This document shows, piece by piece, positions 50,621 to 59,405 of a stretch of DNA of 64,000 bases. The stretch is from Comamonadaceae bacterium G21597-S1 (GTDB lineage Bacteria; Pseudomonadota; Gammaproteobacteria; Burkholderiales; Burkholderiaceae_C), in NCBI GenBank assembly GCA_027214345.1, contig JAPWHR010000008.1, forward strand, positions 244,416 to 308,415, read 5' to 3'. Both the position numbers and the translations under genes were made by a program. The notes beneath the pieces are model-generated. The model made no database searches and had not been told where the DNA came from. It saw only the letters and a program-made list of their open reading frames with translations. Each line of letters begins with the position of its first letter. Positions within the stretch are counted from its first letter, which is position 1.

Positions 50621-52411
50621 ATGAACCTGCCCGACCACCGCCTCGATGACCTGGTCGCTCGCCGCGGCCGTTCTCCGTACGCACTGGTGCAGCTGCTGCG
50701 CGAGGCACAGGCCGTGCATGGATGGTTGTCGCGTGGCACGCTTGCCTACCTGGCGCAGGCCCTGGGCCTGGATCTCGCCCATGTCGAAGGTGTCGCGGGT
50801 TTCTACCGCTTCTTCCATACCCGGCCGGTCGGCCGCACGCGCATCCTGTTCAGCGACAACATCACCGACCGCATGCTGGGTAGCGAAGCCTTGCTGGCCG
50901 ACCTGTGCCAACGACTGGGCGTCGAGCCCGGGCGCATGCGCGACGACGGCCTGGTCAGTGTCGACACCTGCTCCTGTACCGGCTTGTGCGACCAGGGACC
51001 CGCCCTTCTCGTCAACCACCACCAGGTCATCTCCCGGCTGGACACGACGCGCGTGGCCGAACTCGCCGAGCTGGTGCTGCAACAGGTGCCGGTCACCCGG
51101 TGGCCGGCCAACTGGTTCGCGGTGGACGACAACATCCGCCGCGCCGACGTATTGCTCGGCCTGCCGCTGGCACGCGGCGCGGCCGTGCAGGCGGCGCGGC
51201 AACGCGGTGCACAAGCCGCACTGGACGAGATCGTCGCTTCGCGCCTGCGCGGACGCGGCGGAGCCGGCTTCGCAACCGGCCGCAAGTGGACCTTGTGCCG
51301 CGACGCGCCGGGCGAACGGCGTTACGTCGTATGCAACGCCGACGAGGGTGAACCCGGCACCTTCAAGGACCGGGTGTTGCTCTCGCGCCATGCCGACGAC
51401 GTGTTCGAAGGCATGACCGTCGCCGCGCTGGCCATCGGCGCGCGCCACGGGCTGGTCTACCTGCGCGGGGAATACCGCTATCTGCTCGAGTCGCTGCAAC
51501 AGGTGCTGGAGCGGCGCAGGCGCGACCATCTGCTCGGCACGTCGATCCAGGGGCAGGACGGTTTCGACTTCGACATCGACATCCACGTCGGCGCCGGTGC
51601 CTACGTCTGCGGCGAGGAGTCGGCCCTGATCGAATCGCTCGAAGGCAAACGCGGCACACCCCGCATCCGGCCGCCGTTCCCTGTGGAACACGGTTACCTG
51701 GGCCATCCGACCACGGTCAACAACGTCGAGACCTTCTGCGCGGCCGCGCGGGTGGCACTGGGGGGCGGCGACTGGTGGTCGCGCATCGGCACGCCCCAGT
51801 CCAGCGGCACCAAGATCCATTCGGTCTCGGGAGACTGCGAACGCCCGGGCCTGTATGAATACCCGTTCGGCACCCGGATCGGCCGCATCCTGGAGGACTG
51901 CGGCGCACGCGACACCCAGGCGGTCCAGGTCGGCGGGCCCTCGGGCGTATGCGTATCGGCGTTCGAATTCGGTCGGCGCATCGCATTCGAGGACGTGCCC
52001 ACGGCGGGTGCCTTCATGGTGTTCGACCGATCGCGCGACATGTTCGAAGTGGCGCGCAACTTCGCGCATTTCTTCGCGCACGAGAGTTGCGGCTTCTGCA
52101 CGCCGTGCCGGGTCGGCACCGAACTGGTGGCGCGGCGCATGGACAAGCTGGCACTGGGCCGCGGCTCGCGCCACGATATCGACGTATTGTTCGAACTCGA
52201 CACCTTGCTCCATGCCACGACCCATTGCGGCCTGGGCGCGTCGGCCTGCAACCCGCTGCGCGACACCGTCGCCAAGTTCCGGCCCGCGTACGAACGCCGG
52301 TTGCAGTCGCTGTATTTCGAGCCGGCCTTCGACCTCGACGCCGAGTTGTCGATCGCGCGGCGCATGACCGGGCGGGAAGACGCCGGCGCCTACCTGGAAC
52401 CACCGCGATGA
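50621..52411 (+). CDS. hoxF: NAD-reducing [NiFe]-hydrogenase, diaphorase subunit HoxF
   Basis: A 596-residue NuoE-NuoF fusion, the FMN/NADH-binding subunit of group 3d bidirectional hydrogenase. The NuoE-like part (1-170) contains CSCTGLCDQGPALLVN. The NuoF-like part has the flavin motif LRGRGGAGFATGRKW and the NADH motif GAGAYVCGEESALIESLEGKRGTPR. The [4Fe-4S] ligands are in ESCGFCTPCR plus a later Cys in HCGLGAS. ATG 50621 gives the size of known HoxF (about 600) and leaves room for a leader. ATG 50570 would fall at the predicted transcript start. It overlaps hoxU by 4 bases. Confidence 0.95.
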   Translation: MNLPDHRLDDLVARRGRSPYALVQLLREAQAVHGWLSRGTLAYLAQALGLDLAHVEGVAGFYRFFHTRPVGRTRILFSDNITDRMLGSEALLADLCQRLGVEPGRMRDDGLVSVDTCSCTGLCDQGPALLVNHHQVISRLDTTRVAELAELVLQQVPVTRWPANWFAVDDNIRRADVLLGLPLARGAAVQAARQRGAQAALDEIVASRLRGRGGAGFATGRKWTLCRDAPGERRYVVCNADEGEPGTFKDRVLLSRHADDVFEGMTVAALAIGARHGLVYLRGEYRYLLESLQQVLERRRRDHLLGTSIQGQDGFDFDIDIHVGAGAYVCGEESALIESLEGKRGTPRIRPPFPVEHGYLGHPTTVNNVETFCAAARVALGGGDWWSRIGTPQSSGTKIHSVSGDCERPGLYEYPFGTRIGRILEDCGARDTQAVQVGGPSGVCVSAFEFGRRIAFEDVPTAGAFMVFDRSRDMFEVARNFAHFFAHESCGFCTPCRVGTELVARRMDKLALGRGSRHDIDVLFELDTLLHATTHCGLGASACNPLRDTVAKFRPAYERRLQSLYFEPAFDLDAELSIARRMTGREDAGAYLEPPR

Positions 52412-53166
52412 CGGCCGAATCGACGAGCCCGGACACGGTGTTTTTGCTCGACGGCGTCGAGGTGCCCTTCGAGGCCGGGGACACGGTGCTGGCCGCGGCC
52501 ACCCGCGCCGGCCACTACGTGCCCCACCTGTGCTGGTTGCCCGACTTCGCACCCCACGGCTCCTGCCGCCTGTGCAGCGTGCAGGTGAACGGGCGTACCG
52601 TGGCCGCGTGCACGCTGGCGGCCGAAGCCGGGCTGGAGGTGCACAGCCGCGGCGACACGCTGCACGCGCAACGCAAGACGCTGCTGCAGATGTTGTTCGT
52701 CGAAGGCAACCATTTCTGCCCGAGCTGCGAGAAGAGCGGCAACTGCCTGTTGCAGGCCACGGCCTACGAGATGGACATGGAAGGCCCGCATTTCGAGGAG
52801 TTCTATCCGGACCGCCCGGTCGACGCCAGCCATCCGGACATCCTGCTGGAGTTCAACCGCTGCATATTGTGCGAGTTGTGCGTGCGCGCCAGCCGCGATG
52901 TCGATGGCAAGAACGTGTTCGCCATCGGCGGGCACGGCGTGGGAACGCACCTGCTGGTCAACAGCGACAGCGGCACCCTCGCCGATACGTCAATGGCGCT
53001 GAGCGACCGGGCCATGGAGGTCTGCCCGGTCGGCGTCATCCTGCCCAAGCGGCGGGGTTTTGCGGTCCCCATCGGCGAGCGCCGCTTCGACGACAGGCCG
53101 GTCTCGGCGCAGACGGAGCCGGTACCCCACGCCCACGCACCCAAGGGCGACGAGGACACACCATGA
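52408..53166 (+). CDS. hoxU: NAD-reducing hydrogenase, iron-sulfur subunit HoxU
   Basis: A 252-residue electron-transfer subunit related to the N-terminus of NuoG. A [2Fe-2S] ferredoxin domain has Cys in HLCWLPDFAPHGSCRLCSVQVNGRTVAACT. The His-Cys3 [4Fe-4S] site is HFCPSCEKSGNC, and a further [4Fe-4S] site is CILCELCVRASRDV with a distal Cys in EVCPVGVI. It links the HoxF flavin to the hydrogenase dimer in the cytoplasm. A C-terminal tail of about 25 residues is rich in His and Pro. It is coupled to both neighbours by ATGA overlaps. Confidence 0.95.
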   Translation: MTAESTSPDTVFLLDGVEVPFEAGDTVLAAATRAGHYVPHLCWLPDFAPHGSCRLCSVQVNGRTVAACTLAAEAGLEVHSRGDTLHAQRKTLLQMLFVEGNHFCPSCEKSGNCLLQATAYEMDMEGPHFEEFYPDRPVDASHPDILLEFNRCILCELCVRASRDVDGKNVFAIGGHGVGTHLLVNSDSGTLADTSMALSDRAMEVCPVGVILPKRRGFAVPIGERRFDDRPVSAQTEPVPHAHAPKGDEDTP

Positions 53167-53735
53167 CGACCGACCCGCTGGACATCCACCATGCTCCGCG
53201 CAAGCTGCGCGTGGCCACCGTGTCGCTGGCCGGCTGCTTCGGCTGCCACATGTCGTTCCTGGACATCGACGAGCGCCTGTTCGAGCTGATCGAGCACATC
53301 GAGTTCGACCGCTCGCCGCTGACCGACATCAAGCAGGTCGGCCGCTGCGACATCGGTCTGATCGAGGGCGGCCTGTGCAATGCCGAGAACGTGATCGTGC
53401 TGCGCGAGTTCCGTGCCCATTGCAAGACCCTGGTGGCCGTGGGCGCCTGCGCGATCACCGGCGGCCTGCCGGCACAGCGCAACCACATGGACGTCGGCGA
53501 CGTGCTGGCCGAGGTGTATCGCGCCCGGCCCGGGCTGAGCGCGTCCAGCCGCATTCCCGACGACCCGGAACTTCCGCTGCCGCTGAACCAGGTACACCCG
53601 ATCCACGAGGTCGTGCACGTCGACTATTTCCTGCCCGGCTGCCCGCCCTCGGCAGACGCGTTCTGGTCCTTCCTGAACGACCTGATGGCCGGGCGCACGC
53701 CGCACCTGGGCCACGGCCTGCTGCACTACGACTGA
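53163..53735 (+). CDS. hoxY: NAD-reducing hydrogenase, small subunit HoxY
   Basis: A 190-residue small [NiFe]-hydrogenase subunit carrying the proximal [4Fe-4S] cluster. The ligand region CFGCHMS is at residues 25-31, with further Cys in LCNAEN, GACAITGG and PGCPPSAD. There is no twin-arginine leader, as expected for a soluble cytoplasmic enzyme. Its length equals that of other HoxY proteins. The ATG overlaps the hoxU stop, and hoxH starts 21 bases after its own stop behind AAAGGAAA. Confidence 0.95.
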   Translation: MTTDPLDIHHAPRKLRVATVSLAGCFGCHMSFLDIDERLFELIEHIEFDRSPLTDIKQVGRCDIGLIEGGLCNAENVIVLREFRAHCKTLVAVGACAITGGLPAQRNHMDVGDVLAEVYRARPGLSASSRIPDDPELPLPLNQVHPIHEVVHVDYFLPGCPPSADAFWSFLNDLMAGRTPHLGHGLLHYD

Positions 53736-53756
53736 CGCAAAAAGGAAACTCCCGCC

Positions 53757-55301
53757 ATGGCCTTCGACCTCGAAACCGCCGCCAACCCCGGCACGCTGCG
53801 CAGGGTCGCGATCGACCCGGTCTCGCGCGTCGAAGGCCACGGCAAGGTCACGCTGCTGCTGGACGAACACAACCGGGTGCATCAGGCGCGGCTGCACATC
53901 GTCGAGTTCCGCGGCTTCGAGAAATTCATCGAAGGCCGGCCGTACTGGGAGGTGCCGGTGATGGTGCAGCGCCTGTGCGGCATCTGCCCGGTGTCGCACC
54001 ACCTGGCCGCGAGCAAGGCCTTCGACCGGGTCGTCGGTGCGATGCCGATCACCACCTCGGCCGAGAAGATCCGGCGCCTGATGCATTACGGGCAGGTGAT
54101 GCAGTCCAACGCACTGCACTTCTTCCACCTGTCCTCGCCCGACCTGCTGTTCGGCTTCGACTCCGAGGTGAATCGGCGCAATATCGTCGGCGTGGCGCAG
54201 CAGCACCCGGACATCGCGCGCAAGGGCGTGTTGCTGCGCAAGTTCGGCCAGGAGGTGATCCGCGCCACGGCCGGCAAGCGGGTGCACGGCACCGGCTCGG
54301 TGCCCGGCGGCGTGAACAAGCATGTCAGCGCGGCCGACCATGCGCTGCTCAAGGCCGATATCGGGCAGATGCGCGACTTCGCGCAGGACGCCGTGGCCAT
54401 CGCCAAGCAGCTGCATGCGCAGAACCCCGCGTTGTACGACCACTTCGGAGCGTTCCGCTCCAGCATGATGTCGCTGGTCGCGCCCGACGGCGCGCTCGAA
54501 CTCTACGACGGCGACCTGCGGGTGCGCGACGCCAGCGGCGCCATCATCAATGACCACGTGCCGGACCAGGACTACCTGGACCTGATCGAGGAAGAGGTCC
54601 GGCCCTGGACCTACATGAAATTCCCCTACCTGCGCCACCTGGGCCCGCACACCGGCTGGTACCGGGTCGGGCCGTTGGCGCGGGTGCAGAACTGCGACCA
54701 TATCCCGACACCGCTGGCCGAACGCGAGCGGCGCGAGTTCGTCGACTGGGGCCGTGGCGAGCCGATCCACGCCACGCTGGCCTACCACTGGGCACGCATG
54801 ATCGAGGTGCTGCACACGATCGAGGTCATCGCGCAACTGCTCGACGACCCTGACATCCTGCACGGCGAACGCATGGCCGGCGACCCGGCGCGGGTGCAAC
54901 GCAACGCCCAGGGCGAGCGCGAAGGCATCGGCGTCATCGAGGCACCTCGCGGCACCTTGATCCACCATTACCGGGTCGGAGACGACGACCTGGTGACGAT
55001 GTGCAACCTGATCGTCTCGACCACCCACAACAACCAGGCCATGAACGAGGCCGTGCGTTCGGTTGCGCGCCAGTATTTCGATGGCCGCGCCATCACCGAA
55101 GGCCTGCTCAACCATATCGAGGTCGCGATCCGGGCCTATGACCCCTGCCTGTCCTGCGCCACCCATGCGCTGGGCCGGATGCCATTGGACGTGGTGCTGA
55201 TCGGCGTCGATGGGGTCCCACAGGACCATGTGCTGCGTTCGCACAACGGCGACTGGAGCCGCCCGTCGTCCGGAGCACCCGTGGATCCCGCGGCCCGATG
55301 A
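53757..55301 (+). CDS. hoxH: NAD-reducing hydrogenase, large catalytic subunit HoxH
   Basis: A 514-residue [NiFe] active-site subunit that splits H2 with electrons passed to NAD+. The N-terminal ligand motif is RLCGICPVSHH (about residues 62-72) and the C-terminal one is DPCLSCATH. Forty-four residues follow this His and would be removed by the HoxW protease after nickel insertion, a longer tail than I expect for HoxH. RVEGHGKV near residue 25 is also conserved. Its stop overlaps the hoxW ATG by 4 bases. Confidence 0.96.
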   Translation: MAFDLETAANPGTLRRVAIDPVSRVEGHGKVTLLLDEHNRVHQARLHIVEFRGFEKFIEGRPYWEVPVMVQRLCGICPVSHHLAASKAFDRVVGAMPITTSAEKIRRLMHYGQVMQSNALHFFHLSSPDLLFGFDSEVNRRNIVGVAQQHPDIARKGVLLRKFGQEVIRATAGKRVHGTGSVPGGVNKHVSAADHALLKADIGQMRDFAQDAVAIAKQLHAQNPALYDHFGAFRSSMMSLVAPDGALELYDGDLRVRDASGAIINDHVPDQDYLDLIEEEVRPWTYMKFPYLRHLGPHTGWYRVGPLARVQNCDHIPTPLAERERREFVDWGRGEPIHATLAYHWARMIEVLHTIEVIAQLLDDPDILHGERMAGDPARVQRNAQGEREGIGVIEAPRGTLIHHYRVGDDDLVTMCNLIVSTTHNNQAMNEAVRSVARQYFDGRAITEGLLNHIEVAIRAYDPCLSCATHALGRMPLDVVLIGVDGVPQDHVLRSHNGDWSRPSSGAPVDPAAR

Positions 55302-55807
55302 CCCCAGGCGCGTCAGGCCTGGCGCCCGTCCTGGTGCTGGGCTGGGGCAACCCGAGCCGCGGCGACGATGCCCTCGGGCCGGAATTCATCGCGCGCGCCA
55401 GTACCCTGCCCGCGCCGCCCGGTGCGCCTGCCGTGGAGTGGCTGACCGACTTCCAGTTGCAGGTCGAACATGCGCTGGACCTGGTCGGCCGCAGTCATGT
55501 GTTGTTCGTCGATGCCAGCGTGGCATGCGAGGCACCGTTCCAGGTCGCGCCCTTGCGCAGCGCCGCCAACCACGCGCTGACCAGCCATGCGATGGCGCCG
55601 CAGGCGGTGATGCAGGTGTTCGAGCGCATCCACGGCCACGCGCCGCCCCCGTGCACCTTGCTCGCCATCCGTGCCCGGGCGTTCGCGCTGGGCTCGGGAC
55701 TGGGACCCGATGCGCAGGCCCACCTGGAACAGGCCCTGGCCTGGTTCGGCCAGTGGTGGTCGGGCCTGGGCGAGACGCCGGCGACCCGGATGGCCGACCA
55801 TGCATGA
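55298..55807 (+). CDS. hoxW: Hydrogenase maturation protease HoxW
   Basis: A 169-residue HybD/HoxW-type endopeptidase that removes the C-terminal tail of HoxH. The family start VLVLGWGNPSRGDDALGPEFI provides the first metal-binding acidic residue (Asp/Glu after GNPSRGDD). FVDASV supplies the second Asp, and a His in SHAMAP corresponds to the third ligand. It is coupled to hoxH (ATGA) and overlaps hypA by 8 bases, so synthesis is tied to the substrate subunit. Confidence 0.9.
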   Translation: MTPGASGLAPVLVLGWGNPSRGDDALGPEFIARASTLPAPPGAPAVEWLTDFQLQVEHALDLVGRSHVLFVDASVACEAPFQVAPLRSAANHALTSHAMAPQAVMQVFERIHGHAPPPCTLLAIRARAFALGSGLGPDAQAHLEQALAWFGQWWSGLGETPATRMADHA

Positions 55808-56147
55808 ACTGAGCCTGGCCTGCGAAGTCGTGGACATGGTGGAGACCGCCGCCATGCGCGACGGCTTTCGCCGTGTCGGCCAGCTGCGGCTCGAAGTCGG
55901 GGCCCTGGCCGGGGTCGAGGTCGATGCCTTGCGTTTTGCCCTTGAGTCCATCGTGCCCGGCACCTGCCTGGCCCAGGCCCGGATCGACATCGACACGCCC
56001 GCTGCTACGGCCTGGTGCGCAGGCTGCGCAGCCGAAGTGCCGATCACCGGCTACCTGGACGCTTGCCCCGCATGCGACGGGCCGCTGACCCGCCATGCCG
56101 GCGGTGACCAACTACGGGTGATCGACCTGCTGGTGCACGACGACTGA
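55800..56147 (+). CDS. hypA: Hydrogenase nickel-incorporation protein HypA
   Basis: A 115-residue nickel metallochaperone. It begins with the Ni-binding MHEL motif (His2). The zinc domain has two CxxC pairs, WCAGCAAEVP and ACPACDG (about residues 71-92). It works with HypB to load nickel into HoxH. The ATG lies within the end of hoxW. No hypB, hypC, hypD, hypE or hypF follows, since the next gene is on the other strand, so the rest of the maturation set must be elsewhere. Confidence 0.94.
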   Translation: MHELSLACEVVDMVETAAMRDGFRRVGQLRLEVGALAGVEVDALRFALESIVPGTCLAQARIDIDTPAATAWCAGCAAEVPITGYLDACPACDGPLTRHAGGDQLRVIDLLVHDD

Positions 56148-56158
56148 CGGGGCGCCGT

Positions 56159-56839
56159 TCACGGACAGGCCATCAATCGCTGACCCGTGGCCTGGTACGA
56201 CTGCGGCGAATCGATCTGCCGGTTGGCCGCGACGATGCCGTCCTGCAACTGCCGCAACAAGGGCTTGAGCACCGCATCCACCCTTCCGCGAAATCCGTTC
56301 TTCACCTCCTGGGCCGACGCGAACACGAACGGCGCGTCCAGCCGCTGGCGCAAGACCGGCTCGAGCAGCCGCGCTCCCGCGCGCAGGTGGTTGCGCCAGA
56401 CGGCCACGTGCTCCTGCTCGTGTTCGTCGACGATGGCGCGTTTGCAGGCGTTGTCGCCGAGCTCGCGCGCCAGGTAGACGGTCAGCCCGGTGACGGAGAT
56501 CGTCACGTCCAGCGACGGCACGGCGCAGACCCGGCCGTCGGCATGGGCCAGCATGGCCGCGCGCACCGCATAACGCGCACCGGCCTGCGCCTGCGTCAGG
56601 CCGTAGACCTGGTGGTAGGGGCCGGAGGACTGCCGCGACAAGGCCTTGAGTTCGTCCAGGCTGCGCGTGTTGTCGCGCGCCAGCACCGCGTCCTCGAACA
56701 CCACGCGGATGCTCGCCTGTGCGACCATGGCCTGGCAGGACCGGGCAAAGGCGGTATCCTCGGCGCGGACGGCGGGTGTGCTCAGCGCGCCCGCCATCGC
56801 CAGGGCGGCGGCGCAAGACCGGTACAGGTTCGCAGGCAT
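56159..56839 (-). CDS. Predicted secreted protein with HExxH motif
   Basis: A 226-residue protein with a Sec signal peptide (residues 1-26, cleavage after AVRA). The mature part holds HEQEH at residues 140-144 inside DEHEQEHVAVWRNHL, which fits the HExxH zinc-peptidase helix. It resembles the loosely defined secreted Zn-dependent protease families such as DUF922, but I cannot confirm membership. Three Cys residues could form a disulfide in the periplasm. AGGGG precedes the ATG at 56839. It converges with hypA, leaving 11 bases. Confidence 0.65.
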   Translation of the reverse strand: MPANLYRSCAAALAMAGALSTPAVRAEDTAFARSCQAMVAQASIRVVFEDAVLARDNTRSLDELKALSRQSSGPYHQVYGLTQAQAGARYAVRAAMLAHADGRVCAVPSLDVTISVTGLTVYLARELGDNACKRAIVDEHEQEHVAVWRNHLRAGARLLEPVLRQRLDAPFVFASAQEVKNGFRGRVDAVLKPLLRQLQDGIVAANRQIDSPQSYQATGQRLMACP

Positions 56840-56906
56840 ACCCCTGGAGTGTCCCACGACCGCCGCGCCCGAAGCCCGCGCACCGCCCAACCAACCTGCA
56901 CGCACC

Positions 56907-58001
56907 ATGAAAATCACGCAGATCGACATCATCGAAGCCGTCATGCCGTTCGCCGACGGCGGGTCGGGCATGGGCATCACGCCCACCCGCTGGGACACGC
57001 TGGACGCCGTGTTCGTGCGGCTGCAGACCGACACCGGCATCGTCGGCTGGGGTGAGTGTTTCGCCTACTCCTGCCGTACCGCGGTGGCGGCATCGGCGCG
57101 CGACATGATCGCGCCCCTGGTGCTCGGGCGCGAACTGGCGACCACACCGGAAGAACTCAACCTCGAGATCCAGCGCAAGCTGCATATCTTCGGCCGCTAC
57201 GGCATCGCGATGTACGCGATCTCGGGCTTCGACATCGCGTTGTGGGACATCGCCGCCAAGGCACAGGGCAAGCCCCTGCACGCGCTGCTCGGGCCGGCCC
57301 GGCGCGACACGGTGCCGGCGTATGCCAGCCTGGTGCGATACGGCGATGCGGCGCTGGTCGACACCTGGTGCCGCCACGCGCTGGCCCGCGGCTACCGCAA
57401 CGTCAAGCTGCACGAGGTCGATCCGCAGGTGATCCGCGCCGGGCGCGCCGCCTGCGGGCCGGAGATCGGCATCTCGGTCGACGTGAACTGCGCCTGGACG
57501 CCGGAGCAGGCACGGGTGCAGCTCGACACCATGCGGGCCATCGACGCCGCGTGGCTGGAAGAGCCGGTGTTTCCGCCGGAGGACGTCCTGGCGCAGGCGG
57601 AGCTGAACCGCGCATTCCCGCTGGGTGCCGGCGAGAACGCCTGCACCCGCCACGAATTCGCCCGCATCATCGCCACCGACGCGGTCACCTACCTGCAGCC
57701 CTCGGTGACCAAGGTCGGCGGCGTGACCGAGTTCGTTGCCGTGGCCACGCTGGCCAAGGCCCATGGGAAGGCGGTGATGCCGCATTCGCCGTATTTCGGC
57801 GTCGGTTATTTCACGACGCTGCAACTCATGGCCGGCCTGCACGGCGAGCCGCTGTTCGAACACCTGTACGTGCAACTCGACGCCGACCTCGCCGTGGGCG
57901 GCACGCCACTGCCCGCGGATGGCCGCGTCGCGATCCCGCAGCGGCCAGGCCATGGCTTCGAGCCGGACATGGAGATGCTGCAGCGTTACCGCGTCGGCTG
58001 A
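56907..58001 (+). CDS. Mandelate racemase / muconate lactonizing enzyme family protein
   Basis: A 364-residue enolase-superfamily enzyme. The capping domain precedes ISGFDIALWDIAAKAQGKPLHALLG. The barrel has a catalytic-type Lys strand YRNVKLHEVD, metal ligands in SVDVNCAWT (Asp), WLEEPVFPPE (Glu) and GAGENACTRHE (Glu), and MPHSPYFG with a His near the end. It abstracts a proton alpha to a carboxylate, probably as an acid-sugar dehydratase or racemase. The substrate is unknown. The start is set by the family N-terminus MKITQIDI; longer frames overlap the divergent gene. Confidence 0.87.
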   Translation: MKITQIDIIEAVMPFADGGSGMGITPTRWDTLDAVFVRLQTDTGIVGWGECFAYSCRTAVAASARDMIAPLVLGRELATTPEELNLEIQRKLHIFGRYGIAMYAISGFDIALWDIAAKAQGKPLHALLGPARRDTVPAYASLVRYGDAALVDTWCRHALARGYRNVKLHEVDPQVIRAGRAACGPEIGISVDVNCAWTPEQARVQLDTMRAIDAAWLEEPVFPPEDVLAQAELNRAFPLGAGENACTRHEFARIIATDAVTYLQPSVTKVGGVTEFVAVATLAKAHGKAVMPHSPYFGVGYFTTLQLMAGLHGEPLFEHLYVQLDADLAVGGTPLPADGRVAIPQRPGHGFEPDMEMLQRYRVG

Positions 58002-58046
58002 CACCGCCCGCGCGGGGCCACGGCGGGGCGCCGTGCGACTGGCGCC

Positions 58047-58421
58047 TCATGCCTTGGACGGGACGGCCTGCGCCGGATCGTAGAAGAACTGCTCCTCGTC
58101 GATCCGTTCGCCATCCCAGCGCTGGTAGGCCAGTTCCTCCAGCGTGGTGCGGGTGCCGTCGAGCCATTCGAATTCGAACCGCCAGCGCAGCACCACGTGG
58201 TTGCCGTCGACGAACACCGGACGGATGCAGCGCGAGTGCACCGACTTCGCGCGCGCCAGCAAGCGGCGCTCGCGCTCGGCCAGCTGGTCGCGGCCGACCC
58301 GGGGCGGCTTCTGGTTTTCCTGCATGGAGGCGAAGGCGGTGTAGAACTCCTCGATCGCCTCGGCGTGCGCGTTCTCCTCGACGCGTGCGATGAATCGCTC
58401 GAGTGTGTCGGTGCTGGGCAT
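58047..58421 (-). CDS. SnoaL/NTF2-like fold protein
   Basis: A 124-residue protein of the NTF2-like superfamily. An N-terminal helix pair ERFIARVEENAHAEAIEEFYTAFASMQENQ is followed by curved beta strands (VFVDGNHVVLRWRFEFEWLDG, TTLEELAYQRWDGERIDEEQFFYDP). The pocket residues do not show which ligand or reaction. It could be an accessory of the adjacent GST. The start at 58421 is chosen from the fold boundary, as the preceding 22 codons are proline-rich and unlike the family. Confidence 0.75.
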   Translation of the reverse strand: MPSTDTLERFIARVEENAHAEAIEEFYTAFASMQENQKPPRVGRDQLAERERRLLARAKSVHSRCIRPVFVDGNHVVLRWRFEFEWLDGTRTTLEELAYQRWDGERIDEEQFFYDPAQAVPSKA

Positions 58422-58500
58422 GGTCGGGCTTTCGTCAGGTGGGAGGTGGGTCGGGTTCAGGCGCGGCGCCAGTGGCAACGCGGCCACGAACTGGCGGCGA

Positions 58501-59301
58501 TCACAACCCCAGTTCCGCGTCGCTGGCGCCGTGCTCGTACTTGTTCTTCGGTGGCCAGGGCCGCAGCCGCCAATCGGGCTCGAAGCTGAACGACGATCGA
58601 CGGCGGCCCGGCAACAGGGCGCCGTTGCCCGCGCCCCTGGCGTAGTCGTAGTAGAGCTTGACGATCTGCTCCCGCGTCACCTGCTGCGCCGCCGGGTGGG
58701 CCAGGCAGGCCTCGACCCACTGGCGCACGCGGGCGTAGGCCGGCTCATCGGGCAGCGCGAAATCCTCGTAATGCGCGAGGAACCAGAACCGCATGAAGAA
58801 CGGCGTGAACACGGTTTCCGCCCAGCCGAAATCGTCGAAAAGGAACGGGCCGGAGCCGCCATGGTGCAGCAGGAAATCGTTGATGCGCGCATAGTGCTGC
58901 AACATGCCGTCGCGCAAGGCCTGGCGTCGCGCCGGGTCCTGGTTCATGACCCAGACGTATCCCTGGGTGGCGAATCCGCCTTCCATCGCCGCCAGCATGT
59001 TCTCTACCGCGCGCCGGTACGGATCGTGTTGCGCGACCGGCGGCTGCGGCAACACGTCCTCCAGATACCGCAGGATGACCATGCTCTCCTTGAGGATGCG
59101 GTCTTCGCCCAGGTCCATGATCGGCAAGGCCGTGGTGCCGCGGGTCTTGCGCAGCAGTTCGGGTGCGCGGGGACGGGTGATGTCGACGACACGGAACTCC
59201 ACCGCGTCGCGTAGCCCCTTGAGCGCGAGCAGGATCTCGAGTCGCTGGCTGAAGGGACAGACGGGGATGTGGTGGACGATGGGCCTGGACTTCTCGCTCA
59301 T
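58501..59301 (-). CDS. Glutathione S-transferase family protein
   Basis: A 266-residue GST with a glutaredoxin-like N-terminus (HHIPVCPFSQRLEILLALKG), where a CPFS motif resembles omega or beta-like classes using a catalytic Cys. The glutathione site is LPIMDLGEDRILKESMVILRYLE. The helical domain has a long C-terminal tail of about 45 residues beyond the usual fold, ending HGASDAELGL. It lies upstream of the SnoaL-like gene on the same strand, separated by 79 bases. Confidence 0.85.
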   Translation of the reverse strand: MSEKSRPIVHHIPVCPFSQRLEILLALKGLRDAVEFRVVDITRPRAPELLRKTRGTTALPIMDLGEDRILKESMVILRYLEDVLPQPPVAQHDPYRRAVENMLAAMEGGFATQGYVWVMNQDPARRQALRDGMLQHYARINDFLLHHGGSGPFLFDDFGWAETVFTPFFMRFWFLAHYEDFALPDEPAYARVRQWVEACLAHPAAQQVTREQIVKLYYDYARGAGNGALLPGRRRSSFSFEPDWRLRPWPPKNKYEHGASDAELGL

Positions 59302-59405
59302 GGGGTATCACCTCCGGCGGGCGGACGATCGCGCCGGCCCGGCCATCGTACGCCGTCTCAGCCTCCCTGCGCTGGCGGCCGCGCCGCACGCACCCGCGGC
59401 AATTC

